From: JBCFBK01 sp038562555
Lineage (GTDB): Bacteria > Bacteroidota > Bacteroidia > Bacteroidales > Prolixibacteraceae
Direction: 5' to 3'
Assembly (NCBI GenBank): GCA_038562555.1
Contig: JBCFBK010000020.1
Span: 21,730 to 85,729 of the forward strand
DNA: 64,000 nt
Part shown: one piece after another, positions 1-8,988 of the stretch
Numbering within the stretch: position 1 is the stretch's first letter
How the letters are laid out: every line of letters begins with the position of its first letter
Notes under the pieces: generated by a model
The model's database searches: none
Told to the model about the DNA's origin: nothing
What the model saw: the letters and a program-made list of their open reading frames with translations, nothing else
Program-made: the position numbers and the translations under genes

Positions 1-2
1 AA

Positions 3-1058
3 GGCATGCTCTTCGATTTTGAAAAGGAGTTTCTGGTGTCGACAACCCGCTGGGGCGGCGGGATGTCTTTTTACCGTTTGACAAGGTCCGATCATCTGAT
101 CAATTACGATCAGGTGAAGACTGATTTTCCATTGAGTTACAAGTCATTTGATATCTGGAGCGGTTATGCTTTCCAACTGAATAATAATTCACCGGGGGGT
201 ATGCAACTGGTGATATCCGGAAGATTCCGCCAGCTCCGGTTTTTTGACCGGCCCGAGCCTGATCCGGATAACCGGCAGTACTACTCCAACTCGAAATTAT
301 ATATGGGAAGCGTCAGTTTCTCAAAACGGCAATATATCAGGGATCAGCTTATTTACAGTTACGGAATTACCGAAGATATTCCGAAAGGCTTTTTGCATGA
401 GTGGGTCTTCGGTTTTGACAACAACGAGTTTAATGGCAGGTGGTATTCTCACCTTTATTTTTCCACAGGTAATCTGATCAGGTATAAGCCATCGTATTTA
501 TTTGCTTCGGTTGGGGCAGGCAGTTTTTTTAATTCGCGGCATATGGAACAGGGGCAAATTGAGTTTAACGGCAATTATATCAGCCGGCTGTTCAATGTGG
601 GTCAGCAAAAGGCGCGTCAGTTTGTCCGGCTTAATTATCTTTACGGGTTGCGGCGCTTTGATGAGGAAACCCTCTTTTTGAAGGATGAAGATGGTATCCG
701 GGGCATGTACAGTGAACTGGCCACAGGAAAACAACGTCTTGTGCTCAATCTCGAAACGGTGGTTTTTCAGCGAAGGACCATTGCCGGATTCAATATCGCC
801 TTTTTTGGATTTGGAGACCTGGGAATTATCGGTTCAGAGAAAAGGCCGGTTTTTAAAGGGGATTATTATGCCGGCATAGGGGGTGGCATGCGGATCAGGA
901 ACGAAAACTTCGTATTCAGAACGATCCAGATCCGCCTGGCATTATATCCGAATCATCCGGCCGATACCAGCGGGTTCGGTTTTATTTTTACCGAAATGGG
1001 GCATGAAGACTTTTACAGTTTTCAGCCCAGAAAGCCGGAATCGCTGCAATACCGATGA
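3..1058 (+). CDS. Omp85/BamA-TamA-like outer-membrane barrel protein, C-terminal part (5' end outside window)
   Basis: The frame is open from the left edge, so the gene very probably begins upstream and only about 351 codons are visible. The visible part alternates short beta-strand-like stretches rich in aromatic and glycine residues, as in a transmembrane beta-barrel. Around residues 230-275, counted from the first visible Met, an IRGMYS segment is followed by a Gly, a conserved-looking LNLE strand and a GFGDLG strand. This resembles the RGY...G...E.R...FFD.G signature near the end of Omp85 (surface antigen D15) barrels. The family inserts or translocates outer-membrane proteins or lipids; the substrate cannot be told here. 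The gene converges with the peptidase gene downstream. The Omp85 assignment is moderate; another large outer-membrane barrel remains possible. Confidence 0.55.
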   Translation, partial: GMLFDFEKEFLVSTTRWGGGMSFYRLTRSDHLINYDQVKTDFPLSYKSFDIWSGYAFQLNNNSPGGMQLVISGRFRQLRFFDRPEPDPDNRQYYSNSKLYMGSVSFSKRQYIRDQLIYSYGITEDIPKGFLHEWVFGFDNNEFNGRWYSHLYFSTGNLIRYKPSYLFASVGAGSFFNSRHMEQGQIEFNGNYISRLFNVGQQKARQFVRLNYLYGLRRFDEETLFLKDEDGIRGMYSELATGKQRLVLNLETVVFQRRTIAGFNIAFFGFGDLGIIGSEKRPVFKGDYYAGIGGGMRIRNENFVFRTIQIRLALYPNHPADTSGFGFIFTEMGHEDFYSFQPRKPESLQYR

Positions 1059-1064
1059 GAGGAA

Positions 1065-1089
1065 GTCGTGAGTAACGAGTTGTGAGTTG
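1065..1089. repeat. GTCGTGAGTAACGAGT-type intergenic repeat word
   Basis: The short spacer between two convergent genes is built of near-repeated words (gtcgtgag, taacgagt, tgtgagt). The words GTCGTGAG and TAACGAGT recur at 38835-38842 and, inverted, at 38878-38885 in another intergenic space. I infer a dispersed low-complexity intergenic repeat. No coding function is seen. Confidence 0.45.
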
Positions 1090-1174
1090 AAAGAAATAAG
1101 GTTGCGGTTTCCGTCACAGGTTCCCGATCACTACTGAATACTGAGACTTTCCCCTTTCCCGTTTCCGGTCTCCG

Positions 1175-3304
1175 TTACAGATAATCGAAGAAATAACGGC
1201 TTATTTTTGTCATCAGGTGAAGTCTGTCCTGTCCCCTTACGTTATGCGGATGAGTTGGATAGGCAAAAAAATCGACCTGTTTGTTTTGGCGGATACACTC
1301 ACGCAGGAATTTCATACTATGTTGCATGACTACTGTTTCGTCCTGAGCACCGTGAATCAGCATGAGTTTCCCGTTAAGCTTATTCACATGAGCGGTCATA
1401 TCGGAACTTTTATACCCCTCGGGATTTTCGTCGGGCAAATCCATATAACGTTCTCCGTACATGACTTCATACATTTTCCAGTCCACTACAGGTCCGCCGG
1501 CTACACCGACTTTAAAGGTTTCGGGTTGCCGGAGTTTCAGGTTCAGGGTCATAAACCCACCGTAGCTCCAGCCGAAAACGCCGATCCGATCGGTATCGAC
1601 GTAGGGCAGCGATTTCAGGTAGTCGATGCCTTTCATCTGATCTGCAGTTTCCGTGATTCCTAATTGCCGGTGGATGATTTCTTCGAAGGCTTTTCCGCGA
1701 TTGTCCGAACCTCGGCTGTCAACCGTGAAAACAAGGTATCCGTTTTCCGCCATGTAATATTGCCACCAGTCCGCGTTGTTAAGCCAGGTATTGTTGATAA
1801 GCTGAACGTGAGGACCGCCATATACATACACAATCACCGGGTATTTTTTTTCAGGGTTAAAATGGGAGGGAAGTACCAGGCGGCAATACAGGTCTGCTTT
1901 ATTGTCGGCCGCTTTTACGGTAAACAATTTGTTTTCGCCGAGCGTATAGCCCGACAGCGGGTTTTCTGCCTCGTGGATAGTTGCCCGGAACTCCCCTTCA
2001 GCGCTGATCAGATCAGTTTTTGAGGGCACATCAAGAGCCTGCCAATGGTCAATAAATGTCTTCATGCCGGGCGAGAAGGAAGCATTATGGGTTCCTGCTT
2101 CGCGGCTCAACTTCTGAATTTTGCCTTTTTCGAGATCAACTTTGTAAATATGACGTTCGACCGGGTTTTCCATGGTTGACTGAATAAACAGATTCTTTTC
2201 CTCTTTGTCGGTGCCGTAAAAGCCGGTTACTTCCCATTCTCCCTGAGTTAACTGGCGTACCAGCTTTCCACTGATATGGTACAAATAAAGATGGAACCAT
2301 CCGTCTTTTCTCGACCAGTAATAAAACTGTTCCGGATTCCTGGCTGAAAACCTGATCGGATGTATCGGTTCAACATACGTTTGACTGGTTTCCCTGAAGA
2401 GGGTTTTGACTTTCTCGCCTGTTTCGGTCCGGTATTGGTTCATCTGCATCAGGTTTTGTTCCCGGTTCAGTTCTGCCAGGTAGATGGACTGATCATCAGG
2501 AGCCCAACTGAGGCAGGTCAGATAATGATCGTCGGCAGTGCCGGTTTTCAGAAAAACGGTTTTCCGGCTTTCCGGATGATAAACGCCCACGGTAACCTGA
2601 TGGCTGGTTAACCCTGCCATTGGGTATTTAACCGGTTTATATATGGCCTCCCGCTGCATGAAGTCAACCAGCGGATAATCTCGGACCATACTTTCGTCCA
2701 TCCGGTAAAATGCCAGGTATTTCCCTGTTTCGGACCAGAACGTTCCCTTTGTAATTCCGAATTCCTGCCGGTGCACCTCTGTGCCGCAAACGATTCCCGG
2801 TTTGCTTTCGAAAGTGACTTGTTTTTCACCTTCAGAACTCAAAATATAGAGGTTTTGTCCTTTTATGTAGGCCAGGCTTCCTGTCTTTTCGCAAAAATCA
2901 AGTCGTTCGGCCCCGGTGGGAACGGACAAGTTCAGCACGAATGTTTTTTTCCGGGGGTCAAAAAGAAGCAGCCGGTGTTCATGCCGGATCTGCATATTGT
3001 TATCGGCGGTATAGGAAAACGCCGGAAAGGAACTAAAACTGAATCCTTTTCCTTTCGAAGCCTGGTTCAGATCGCCCGTTGTCAGAACGATCTGGGGCTT
3101 GTTTTGTTTTTCGGTTTTGGCCCACAAGGTGTCATTTTCTGTATACACCCAGGTGTTCTCATCCTTCCATTGCAAAGATTGAATCCGGTCAGGACTGAGT
3201 TCATGGTAGCGCCGGATGACAGCATCTTCGATGGTCATCTTTTTCTGAGAATAAGCCGATGTTGCGGTTAAGCAAAAGAACAACAGAAAGAATGATATTC
3301 GCAT
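1175..3304 (-). CDS. Secreted dipeptidyl-peptidase IV-type S9 serine peptidase
   Basis: An exported prolyl oligopeptidase-family (S9B) peptidase of about 709 residues. An upstream in-frame TTG at 3400 exists, but the ATG at 3304 is followed directly by a clear signal peptide (MRISFFLLFF...YSQ), so I place the start there. The N-terminal two thirds should form the DPP-IV beta-propeller. The C-terminal alpha/beta-hydrolase carries the GWSYGG nucleophile elbow (Ser about 580), an Asp in HGAQDE (about 655) and a His in YPTHPHNV (about 687), which completes the triad. The family removes N-terminal dipeptides, usually X-Pro or X-Ala, from peptides in the periplasm. It is separated by about 135 bp from the helicase gene upstream and seems monocistronic. 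Function is confident; substrate preference is inferred. Confidence 0.9.
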   Translation of the reverse strand: MRISFFLLFFCLTATSAYSQKKMTIEDAVIRRYHELSPDRIQSLQWKDENTWVYTENDTLWAKTEKQNKPQIVLTTGDLNQASKGKGFSFSSFPAFSYTADNNMQIRHEHRLLLFDPRKKTFVLNLSVPTGAERLDFCEKTGSLAYIKGQNLYILSSEGEKQVTFESKPGIVCGTEVHRQEFGITKGTFWSETGKYLAFYRMDESMVRDYPLVDFMQREAIYKPVKYPMAGLTSHQVTVGVYHPESRKTVFLKTGTADDHYLTCLSWAPDDQSIYLAELNREQNLMQMNQYRTETGEKVKTLFRETSQTYVEPIHPIRFSARNPEQFYYWSRKDGWFHLYLYHISGKLVRQLTQGEWEVTGFYGTDKEEKNLFIQSTMENPVERHIYKVDLEKGKIQKLSREAGTHNASFSPGMKTFIDHWQALDVPSKTDLISAEGEFRATIHEAENPLSGYTLGENKLFTVKAADNKADLYCRLVLPSHFNPEKKYPVIVYVYGGPHVQLINNTWLNNADWWQYYMAENGYLVFTVDSRGSDNRGKAFEEIIHRQLGITETADQMKGIDYLKSLPYVDTDRIGVFGWSYGGFMTLNLKLRQPETFKVGVAGGPVVDWKMYEVMYGERYMDLPDENPEGYKSSDMTAHVNKLNGKLMLIHGAQDETVVMQHSMKFLRECIRQNKQVDFFAYPTHPHNVRGQDRLHLMTKISRYFFDYL

Positions 3305-3439
3305 AGGTGTATCTGGTTTAAACACGAAGTCAAAGACACAAATATAAACGATTATTGACTTGGTATCTTCGTGTTTGGCTGCATAAATTTTAGAGTACAC
3401 ACGAATATTAAGCGATCGATTTTTTTGTTTATCACGAAT

Positions 3440-6373
3440 CTATTTGAGCAGATTCAGAATTTCATCCTTGGTGATGGCCTTGAACGGATTATTTGAGTGT
3501 ATAAATTTCTCCGCCAGGGAGGATTTGCGTTCCTGGAGTGATTGTATTTTTTCTTCGATGGTGCCTTCTGTAATGAACCGGTATACAAAGACTTTTTTAT
3601 CCTGTCCGATCCGGTGCGCCCGGCTTATGGCCTGGAGCTCCGCGGCCGGGTTCCACCAGGGATCAATGATGAAGACATAATCTGCAGCGGTGAGGTTAAG
3701 TCCGACGCCACCTGCCTTTAATGAAATAAGAAAGATCCGGTTTTCGGGGTTTTCCTGAAATTCCTTTATTTCCAATTCCCGCCTGACGGTTTGTCCCGTC
3801 AGCATGGAATATTTCCAGTTCCGGGAAATGATCTGTTCTTTTACAAGTTCCAGATGCCGTACAAAAGAAGAGAATATCAATACCTTGTGTTTTTCGGCGA
3901 TGAGACTTTCCAGACTTTCCATGATTTCATCAAATTTTCCGGATTCACTTTCTTCTGTTTCACTCAGCAGCGAAGGGTGATTGGCCAGTTGCCTCAGCCT
4001 CGTCAGTCCCTGCAAAATTATAAAGGCAGACTTTTCTGTGCCTTCACGTTCGATGTTTTCCAGTATGCTGTTCCGGATCGCCGATTTTTCTTTCTCGTAG
4101 ATCTGCAACTGGGTTTTTCCCATCGGGCAATACCGGGTTTGTTCCGTGACAGAAGGAAGGTCGCGGGCTACCTCGTCTTTTGTCCGGCGTAAGACGAACG
4201 GACGAATTAATAACTGAAGCTGCGATTGTTTATCCGGATCATTTTTCTTTTCGATGGGGTTGATAAATTCGCGTTTAAAATAAGCCAGGTTGCCCAGCAG
4301 TCCTTTATTCAGGAAATTCATCTGTGCCCATAGGTCGGCGAGGGAGTTTTCAATCGGAGTGCCCGTTAAAGCCAGCCGGTATTGGGCGTTAAGCTGGCTG
4401 ACTGCCTGATAGGTTTTCGACGCGGGGTTTTTAATGTTCTGACTTTCGTCCAGAATCAGGTAAAAAAAACTGTGTTGGCGAAACATTTCAAAATCATTCC
4501 TGACTGTACCAAATGTGGTGAGAATGATATCATAGTATTCGGTTATTTTTTTGAATGCACCGGTTTTTTTTCGCTTTATTCCTGTGTGTTTATAGGTCTT
4601 CAGTGACGGCGTGAATTTTTGAATTTCGGTTTCCCAATTATGGACCAGGGACGTAGGCACCACAATAAGCGAAGCGGGTTGATGCTGTTCCTTCGCAGTC
4701 TCCCCTTCAAAGGGAATTGCAATCTGTCCAAACTGGTGCTCAAACTGAGGGATCGTTAAAGTACGGGGCGGCTTCTTTAATTTAAGCAGGAGCGTCAGCG
4801 TCTGAAGGGTTTTGCCCAATCCCATATCATCGGCCAGACAGCCCCCGAATCTGTTTTCGAACAAGTGATACATCCAGGAATAGCCTTCCTGCTGATAGGA
4901 ACGGAGCGATGCCTGAAGCAGGTGGGGCGCGCTGACCTCTTTAATGCCTTCTTTGCCGCTTGCCTCGAGTTGCTGAAACAGACTTTTGTCAATTCCTTTC
5001 AGGCGCTGCCGGAGCAGGTCGTAATGATGCTTGTTTACCTTCAGCGAATTTCCGTCCTGACGGGCAAAGGGGAGCAGATCCCGGTATCCGGAAAACCATT
5101 CGGGAGGGATAATGGCTGTTTCTCCGTTTGGAAGTTCAAACTCATGAATATCGTTTAGGATGTATCTTCTCAGCTTAATGAAAGGGATCTGGAATTTTCC
5201 GAAGTTGACGTTGGCATAAATATCAAACCAGTCGTCTTTCAAATTAATCCGAACATTCATCTCAGGTTTTTCTATCGAAAACCGTTTTTGCAGCTTATCC
5301 TGACGGATTCTGAATCCGGCCTCATTCAGTTCCTCCCGGTGCAGGTCAAACCAGCAGATCAGCTCGTAAATCCGGCGCCGTTCGTCCATGAGTTCGCTCC
5401 CGGGACAGGAATAACAGCCGTTTTCCTCCTTTAAACCCCATTCCTTCAGCAATGCAAGACAATTTTTTTCCCAAACGACGTCCCGGTCGATCTTTCTGAA
5501 GACAAAATTTCCGTATTCCCGGTGAAGGCTTACGACCACCCGGCTTTTGCTGCCGGGCAGGAATTCCGTTTCCCCGTAGAAAAACACAGGGAAGATGGAC
5601 GGCTGTAATTTTAGATTGTGTTCAATTGATAAAATGGCCTGTTTTTGAGCGTCTTCCGCCGAAACAGTAAATCCGTTGGCCTTTACCGGATACTCCCTGA
5701 TGGTCTGAAGTACAAAGCTCCCGTAATATTTTTCTTCCATCTGTGATGGGATAAAGATAAACTCCTTATCAAGGAAAGGAATTATTTTCTTTGCACTTAT
5801 CTTGTCGAAAACGACGAGTTTGTTTTGCCAGACCAGCGAGCAAGGCTCGTTTGATACGAGGATGATTTTTTTGTGAAGCAGGCTGAAGGGCCTTTTATTG
5901 TCGGTCATTTCCAGTCTGTAACGTGTGCCGTCGGAACTCCGGTCAAAGAGAAAGGTGCATTCAGCAAAGGTTGACGGCACGGCAATGCGGTCCTCTTCGT
6001 ATAAGTTCGAATATTTTACCTGTTTATGGAACAGCCGGGTGGTGCCTTTCATGAGTATCCTCACAATTTGGTTCATATGCCGGTCTATGTATGGACTAAT
6101 TTGGTTTTCGAACAACTCGGGATCCATTTTCTGGAAAAACAATCCCGCCTCTTTCTTTTTTGAGAACTTCCGGATCAGTTTTTCATCGCTGTACTGCTCA
6201 ATTAGCTTTACCAGCTTTGACTGTTCCTCATTGAGCGAAAGAGGCTCGATGTCGCGATCTTTGACCAGCTTTTCGATGCTGTAAAAAGAAACCTTCTTTT
6301 CAATCAAAAACGCTTGAAAAATATGTCCGAACGTACGGTGTTCCGTCAACCCGATGATCAGTTCCCTTGGCAT
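3440..6373 (-). CDS. SNF2-family DEAD/DEAH-like helicase (RapA/HepA-like ATPase)
   Basis: A 977-residue Swi2/Snf2 ATPase. Residues 1-480 form a poorly recognisable N-terminal region typical of bacterial SNF2 proteins. The ATPase core then shows Walker A DDMGLGKT (about 515-522), a Walker B variant DESQ (about 642-645, where DEAH or DEAQ is usual), the LTGTPIENS motif III, and in the second RecA lobe GGVGLNLT (about 888) and RAHRIGQ (about 918-924). Such proteins translocate on double-stranded DNA and remodel DNA-protein complexes; bacterial members include RapA, which recycles RNA polymerase. The specific role is unknown here. No methyltransferase or nuclease partner lies next to it, so nothing in the context argues for a defence system. 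Confidence 0.9.
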   Translation of the reverse strand: MPRELIIGLTEHRTFGHIFQAFLIEKKVSFYSIEKLVKDRDIEPLSLNEEQSKLVKLIEQYSDEKLIRKFSKKKEAGLFFQKMDPELFENQISPYIDRHMNQIVRILMKGTTRLFHKQVKYSNLYEEDRIAVPSTFAECTFLFDRSSDGTRYRLEMTDNKRPFSLLHKKIILVSNEPCSLVWQNKLVVFDKISAKKIIPFLDKEFIFIPSQMEEKYYGSFVLQTIREYPVKANGFTVSAEDAQKQAILSIEHNLKLQPSIFPVFFYGETEFLPGSKSRVVVSLHREYGNFVFRKIDRDVVWEKNCLALLKEWGLKEENGCYSCPGSELMDERRRIYELICWFDLHREELNEAGFRIRQDKLQKRFSIEKPEMNVRINLKDDWFDIYANVNFGKFQIPFIKLRRYILNDIHEFELPNGETAIIPPEWFSGYRDLLPFARQDGNSLKVNKHHYDLLRQRLKGIDKSLFQQLEASGKEGIKEVSAPHLLQASLRSYQQEGYSWMYHLFENRFGGCLADDMGLGKTLQTLTLLLKLKKPPRTLTIPQFEHQFGQIAIPFEGETAKEQHQPASLIVVPTSLVHNWETEIQKFTPSLKTYKHTGIKRKKTGAFKKITEYYDIILTTFGTVRNDFEMFRQHSFFYLILDESQNIKNPASKTYQAVSQLNAQYRLALTGTPIENSLADLWAQMNFLNKGLLGNLAYFKREFINPIEKKNDPDKQSQLQLLIRPFVLRRTKDEVARDLPSVTEQTRYCPMGKTQLQIYEKEKSAIRNSILENIEREGTEKSAFIILQGLTRLRQLANHPSLLSETEESESGKFDEIMESLESLIAEKHKVLIFSSFVRHLELVKEQIISRNWKYSMLTGQTVRRELEIKEFQENPENRIFLISLKAGGVGLNLTAADYVFIIDPWWNPAAELQAISRAHRIGQDKKVFVYRFITEGTIEEKIQSLQERKSSLAEKFIHSNNPFKAITKDEILNLLK

Positions 6374-6608
6374 ATCGTTAAAAAACGGTTATATGACCTC
6401 ATCCGAGGACCGTGTATAAAAACTTGCGTTAAACAAAACTTCAAATATAAACAGGAAAGCTGCATGTGCTGATAAATTCACAACGGTTTTGATGAAATAG
6501 TTTGATCCCGGTGGGTCAGCAGCCTGAAAGTACTTGTTCTTCGTGCGAAACTTAAATTAAGAAATCAAAATAAACAGGAGAAACACATCGCATTTAGTGT
6601 CACATTGT

Positions 6609-6616
6609 TATTTTTG
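6609..6616 (+). promoter_or_regulatory. Bacteroidota-type -7 motif (TATTTTTG) upstream of the nfnA-like gene
   Basis: TATTTTTG matches the TAnnTTTG -7 element of Bacteroidota primary sigma factors and lies 42 nt before the ATG. No TTTG is found at the expected -33 distance, so the call is tentative. Confidence 0.35.
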
Positions 6617-6657
6617 CACTTGCACGATATTAATAAAAAAAACCGAGGTTAATCCAA

Positions 6658-7512
6658 ATGAATCAAATTATCAGAACCGAACGGTTTTCCGAAAATGTAT
6701 ATAAGCTGGTGGTGCATGCACCAAGAATAGCAAATTCGAGAAAAGCCGGTCATTTCATTATTTTGCGTATCGATGAAAAAGGGGAGCGGATTCCGCTGAC
6801 CATCGCCGGTGCGGATAAAAAAGAGGGAACCATTACCCTGGTCGTCCAAAAAGCAGGTGTTAGTTCAACACGCCTCTGCAATATGGGAGCCGGCGATCAG
6901 ATTCTGGATCTGGTGGGACCGCTGGGCAAAGCAACCAATATCCATCAGGTTGGCACGGTCCTGGCATGCGGCGGCGGAGTTGGCATTGCACCCCTGCTCC
7001 CGATTGTTGAAAGCTTTAAGAGAGCCGGAAACCGTGTTATCAGTGTTCTTGCCGCACGAAATAAAGAACTGATCATCCTCGAGGATGAAATGCGGAAATG
7101 GTCGGACGAGGTGATCATCCTCACTGATGACGGGTCGTACGGCATCAAAGGATTGGTGACGAGTGGAGCTGAAGGAGTGATTCTCCGGGAGAAAGTTGAT
7201 GAGTGTATAGCCATTGGTCCGGCGGTTATGATGAAATACACGGCTATGCTCACGAAAAAATACAATATTCCTACCCAGGCCAGTTTGAATGCCGTGATGG
7301 TTGACGGTACAGGCATGTGTGGTGCCTGCCGTGTAAATGTTGGCGGGCAGACCTTGTTCACCTGTGTGGATGGCCCCGAATTTGATGCCCATAAAATTGA
7401 TTTTGATGAATTGATTCTTCGTTTGGGCGGATATAAAAATGAAGAAAGAGAGGCATTTGAAAGATATTCCCAACTCCAAACAAGCTTAAGCCATGCAGAA
7501 TCTGAAAACTGA
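6658..7512 (+). CDS. nfnA: NfnA-like NADH-dependent ferredoxin:NADP+ oxidoreductase small subunit (FAD/[2Fe-2S])
   Basis: A 284-residue flavoprotein of the PyrK/ferredoxin-NADP reductase superfamily. Residues 1-95 form the FAD-binding barrel and 96-200 the nucleotide-binding fold (ACGGGVGIAPLLP at about 103). A C-terminal [2Fe-2S] site has D216, C221, C224 and C236. One Asp plus three Cys is the unusual ligand set known for Thermotoga NfnA, which favours NfnA over PyrK. With NfnB it catalyses flavin-based electron bifurcation between NADPH, NAD+ and ferredoxin; the same family is also described as sulfide dehydrogenase (SudAB). The stop overlaps the next gene by 20 bp, so the two are translationally coupled. 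Confidence 0.85.
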   Translation: MNQIIRTERFSENVYKLVVHAPRIANSRKAGHFIILRIDEKGERIPLTIAGADKKEGTITLVVQKAGVSSTRLCNMGAGDQILDLVGPLGKATNIHQVGTVLACGGGVGIAPLLPIVESFKRAGNRVISVLAARNKELIILEDEMRKWSDEVIILTDDGSYGIKGLVTSGAEGVILREKVDECIAIGPAVMMKYTAMLTKKYNIPTQASLNAVMVDGTGMCGACRVNVGGQTLFTCVDGPEFDAHKIDFDELILRLGGYKNEEREAFERYSQLQTSLSHAESEN

Positions 7513-8986
7513 CCGGGATCAGGAGTGGCGCGTAGCGCTACGCGGAAAAATGAAGAACAGGGAACGTGCTGATATCGGCCGGGTCAAAATGCCGGAACTG
7601 GATCCGCACGTAAGAATTTTATACCAGGACAGGGAAGTGAATCTGGGACTGGACGTTGCCGGTGCCCTCCGGGAGGCATCGCGGTGTATGGACTGTGTTA
7701 CGCCCACCTGTATAGAAGGGTGTCCCGTCAGTATTGATATTCCCCGTTTCATAAAGCACATTGAGGAAAATAATATTTCTGAAGCTGCCCGGACGCTGAA
7801 GGAAACCTCCGCGCTTCCTGCTGTCTGCGGGCGCGTGTGTCCGCAGGAAAAACAGTGCGAGGCCAGTTGCTTTTATACGTTAAAGCTAAAAAAAGAACCG
7901 GTGGCGATCGGTTATCTGGAACGTTTTGCCGCCGACTACGAACGAGAGGGCGGACAAATTTCCGTTCCCGAGGTTTCTCCAAAAAATGGGCTGAAAGTTG
8001 CGGCAATCGGTTCAGGTCCCGCATCCCTCTCATTTGCCGGCGATATGATAAAGCTCGGCTATGAGGTAACTGTTTTTGAAGCCCTGCATGAAATAGGGGG
8101 TGTGCTGAAATACGGGATCCCCGAGTTTCGCTTACCCAACCATATCGTTGATGTCGAGTTGGAGGGTTTGAAGAAAATGGGTGTACGTTTCGAAAGGAAC
8201 TTTATTGTCGGACGGACAGCCAGTTTTAACGACCTGAAAGAAGAAGGTTACATCGGTTTTTTTGTTGCCAGTGGCGCCGGTCTGCCCCGGTTTATGAGCA
8301 TTCCGGGCGAAAACTATAACGGCATTCTCTCTTCGAATGAATATTTAACCCGTGTTAATCTGATGAATGCCGCCAGTGACGGTTTTGATACCCCGGTTCT
8401 GAAAGGAAAGAACGTAGCTGTAATAGGCGGGGGAAACACGGCGATGGATTCAGTGCGCACAGCTAAGCGGCTTGGAGCCGAAAGAGCCATGATTGTTTAC
8501 CGGCGCTCGCGTGAGGAAATGCCCGCCCGGATCGAAGAGGTTCATCACGCCGAAGAAGAAGGGGTGGAATTTCTTAATCTGACGAATCCGGTTGAATACT
8601 TTGCTGATGAAAAAGGCCGGGTGAACCGGATGCGCGTCCAGCGGATGGAATTGGGAGAACCGGATGCTTCCGGAAGAAGACGGCCGGTCGTTATGGAAGG
8701 TTCCGAATATGACATCGTCGTTGATGTTGTGGTTGTGGCGGTCGGTGTTTCACCCAACCCGCTGATTCCGTCAGCCTTACCTGAATTGAAGGTGAGCCGG
8801 TGGGGAACTATTGAAGTAAACCCGGAAACCATGCAAAGTTCTGTTCCGGAGTTATTTGCCGGAGGAGACATCGTAAGGGGGGGAGCTACCGTGATTCTCG
8901 CTATGGGCGACGGAAGGCGGGCTGCCGCTGGCATGCATGGATATCTGAAAGAGCAAGCACAGAAAAATTACCAGTTAAATAATTGA
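7493..8986 (+). CDS. nfnB: NfnB/GltA-like NADP(H)-binding flavoprotein large subunit
   Basis: A 497-residue protein of the glutamate synthase small-chain/NfnB family. The N-terminal alpha-helical domain has two Cys quartets (C65, C68, C73, C77 and C112, C116, C122, C126), enough for two [4Fe-4S] clusters. It is followed by an FAD-binding dinucleotide fold (GSGPAS about 173) and an NAD(P)-binding fold (IGGGNTAMD about 306). It should pair with the upstream subunit as the NADPH:ferredoxin side of an electron-bifurcating transhydrogenase. The start overlaps nfnA by 20 bp and a third oxidoreductase gene starts 2 nt after its stop. GltD is unlikely because no glutamate synthase large chain is present and the NfnA partner is. 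Confidence 0.85.
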   Translation: MQNLKTDRDQEWRVALRGKMKNRERADIGRVKMPELDPHVRILYQDREVNLGLDVAGALREASRCMDCVTPTCIEGCPVSIDIPRFIKHIEENNISEAARTLKETSALPAVCGRVCPQEKQCEASCFYTLKLKKEPVAIGYLERFAADYEREGGQISVPEVSPKNGLKVAAIGSGPASLSFAGDMIKLGYEVTVFEALHEIGGVLKYGIPEFRLPNHIVDVELEGLKKMGVRFERNFIVGRTASFNDLKEEGYIGFFVASGAGLPRFMSIPGENYNGILSSNEYLTRVNLMNAASDGFDTPVLKGKNVAVIGGGNTAMDSVRTAKRLGAERAMIVYRRSREEMPARIEEVHHAEEEGVEFLNLTNPVEYFADEKGRVNRMRVQRMELGEPDASGRRRPVVMEGSEYDIVVDVVVVAVGVSPNPLIPSALPELKVSRWGTIEVNPETMQSSVPELFAGGDIVRGGATVILAMGDGRRAAAGMHGYLKEQAQKNYQLNN

Positions 8987-8988
8987 TT

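Noticed and set aside
3305..3400. N-terminal extension of the S9 peptidase to the TTG at 3400
   Set aside because: The extra residues precede a perfect signal peptide at the ATG 3304 and look like translated intergenic DNA.
3440..6373. SNF2 helicase as part of a defence island
   Set aside because: SNF2 proteins occur in several anti-phage systems, but no nuclease, methyltransferase or other defence gene is adjacent.
6865..7479. 204-codon minus-strand frame opposite the nfnA-like gene
   Set aside because: The plus-strand protein has complete family motifs and coupling to nfnB; the antisense translation shows no recognisable feature.
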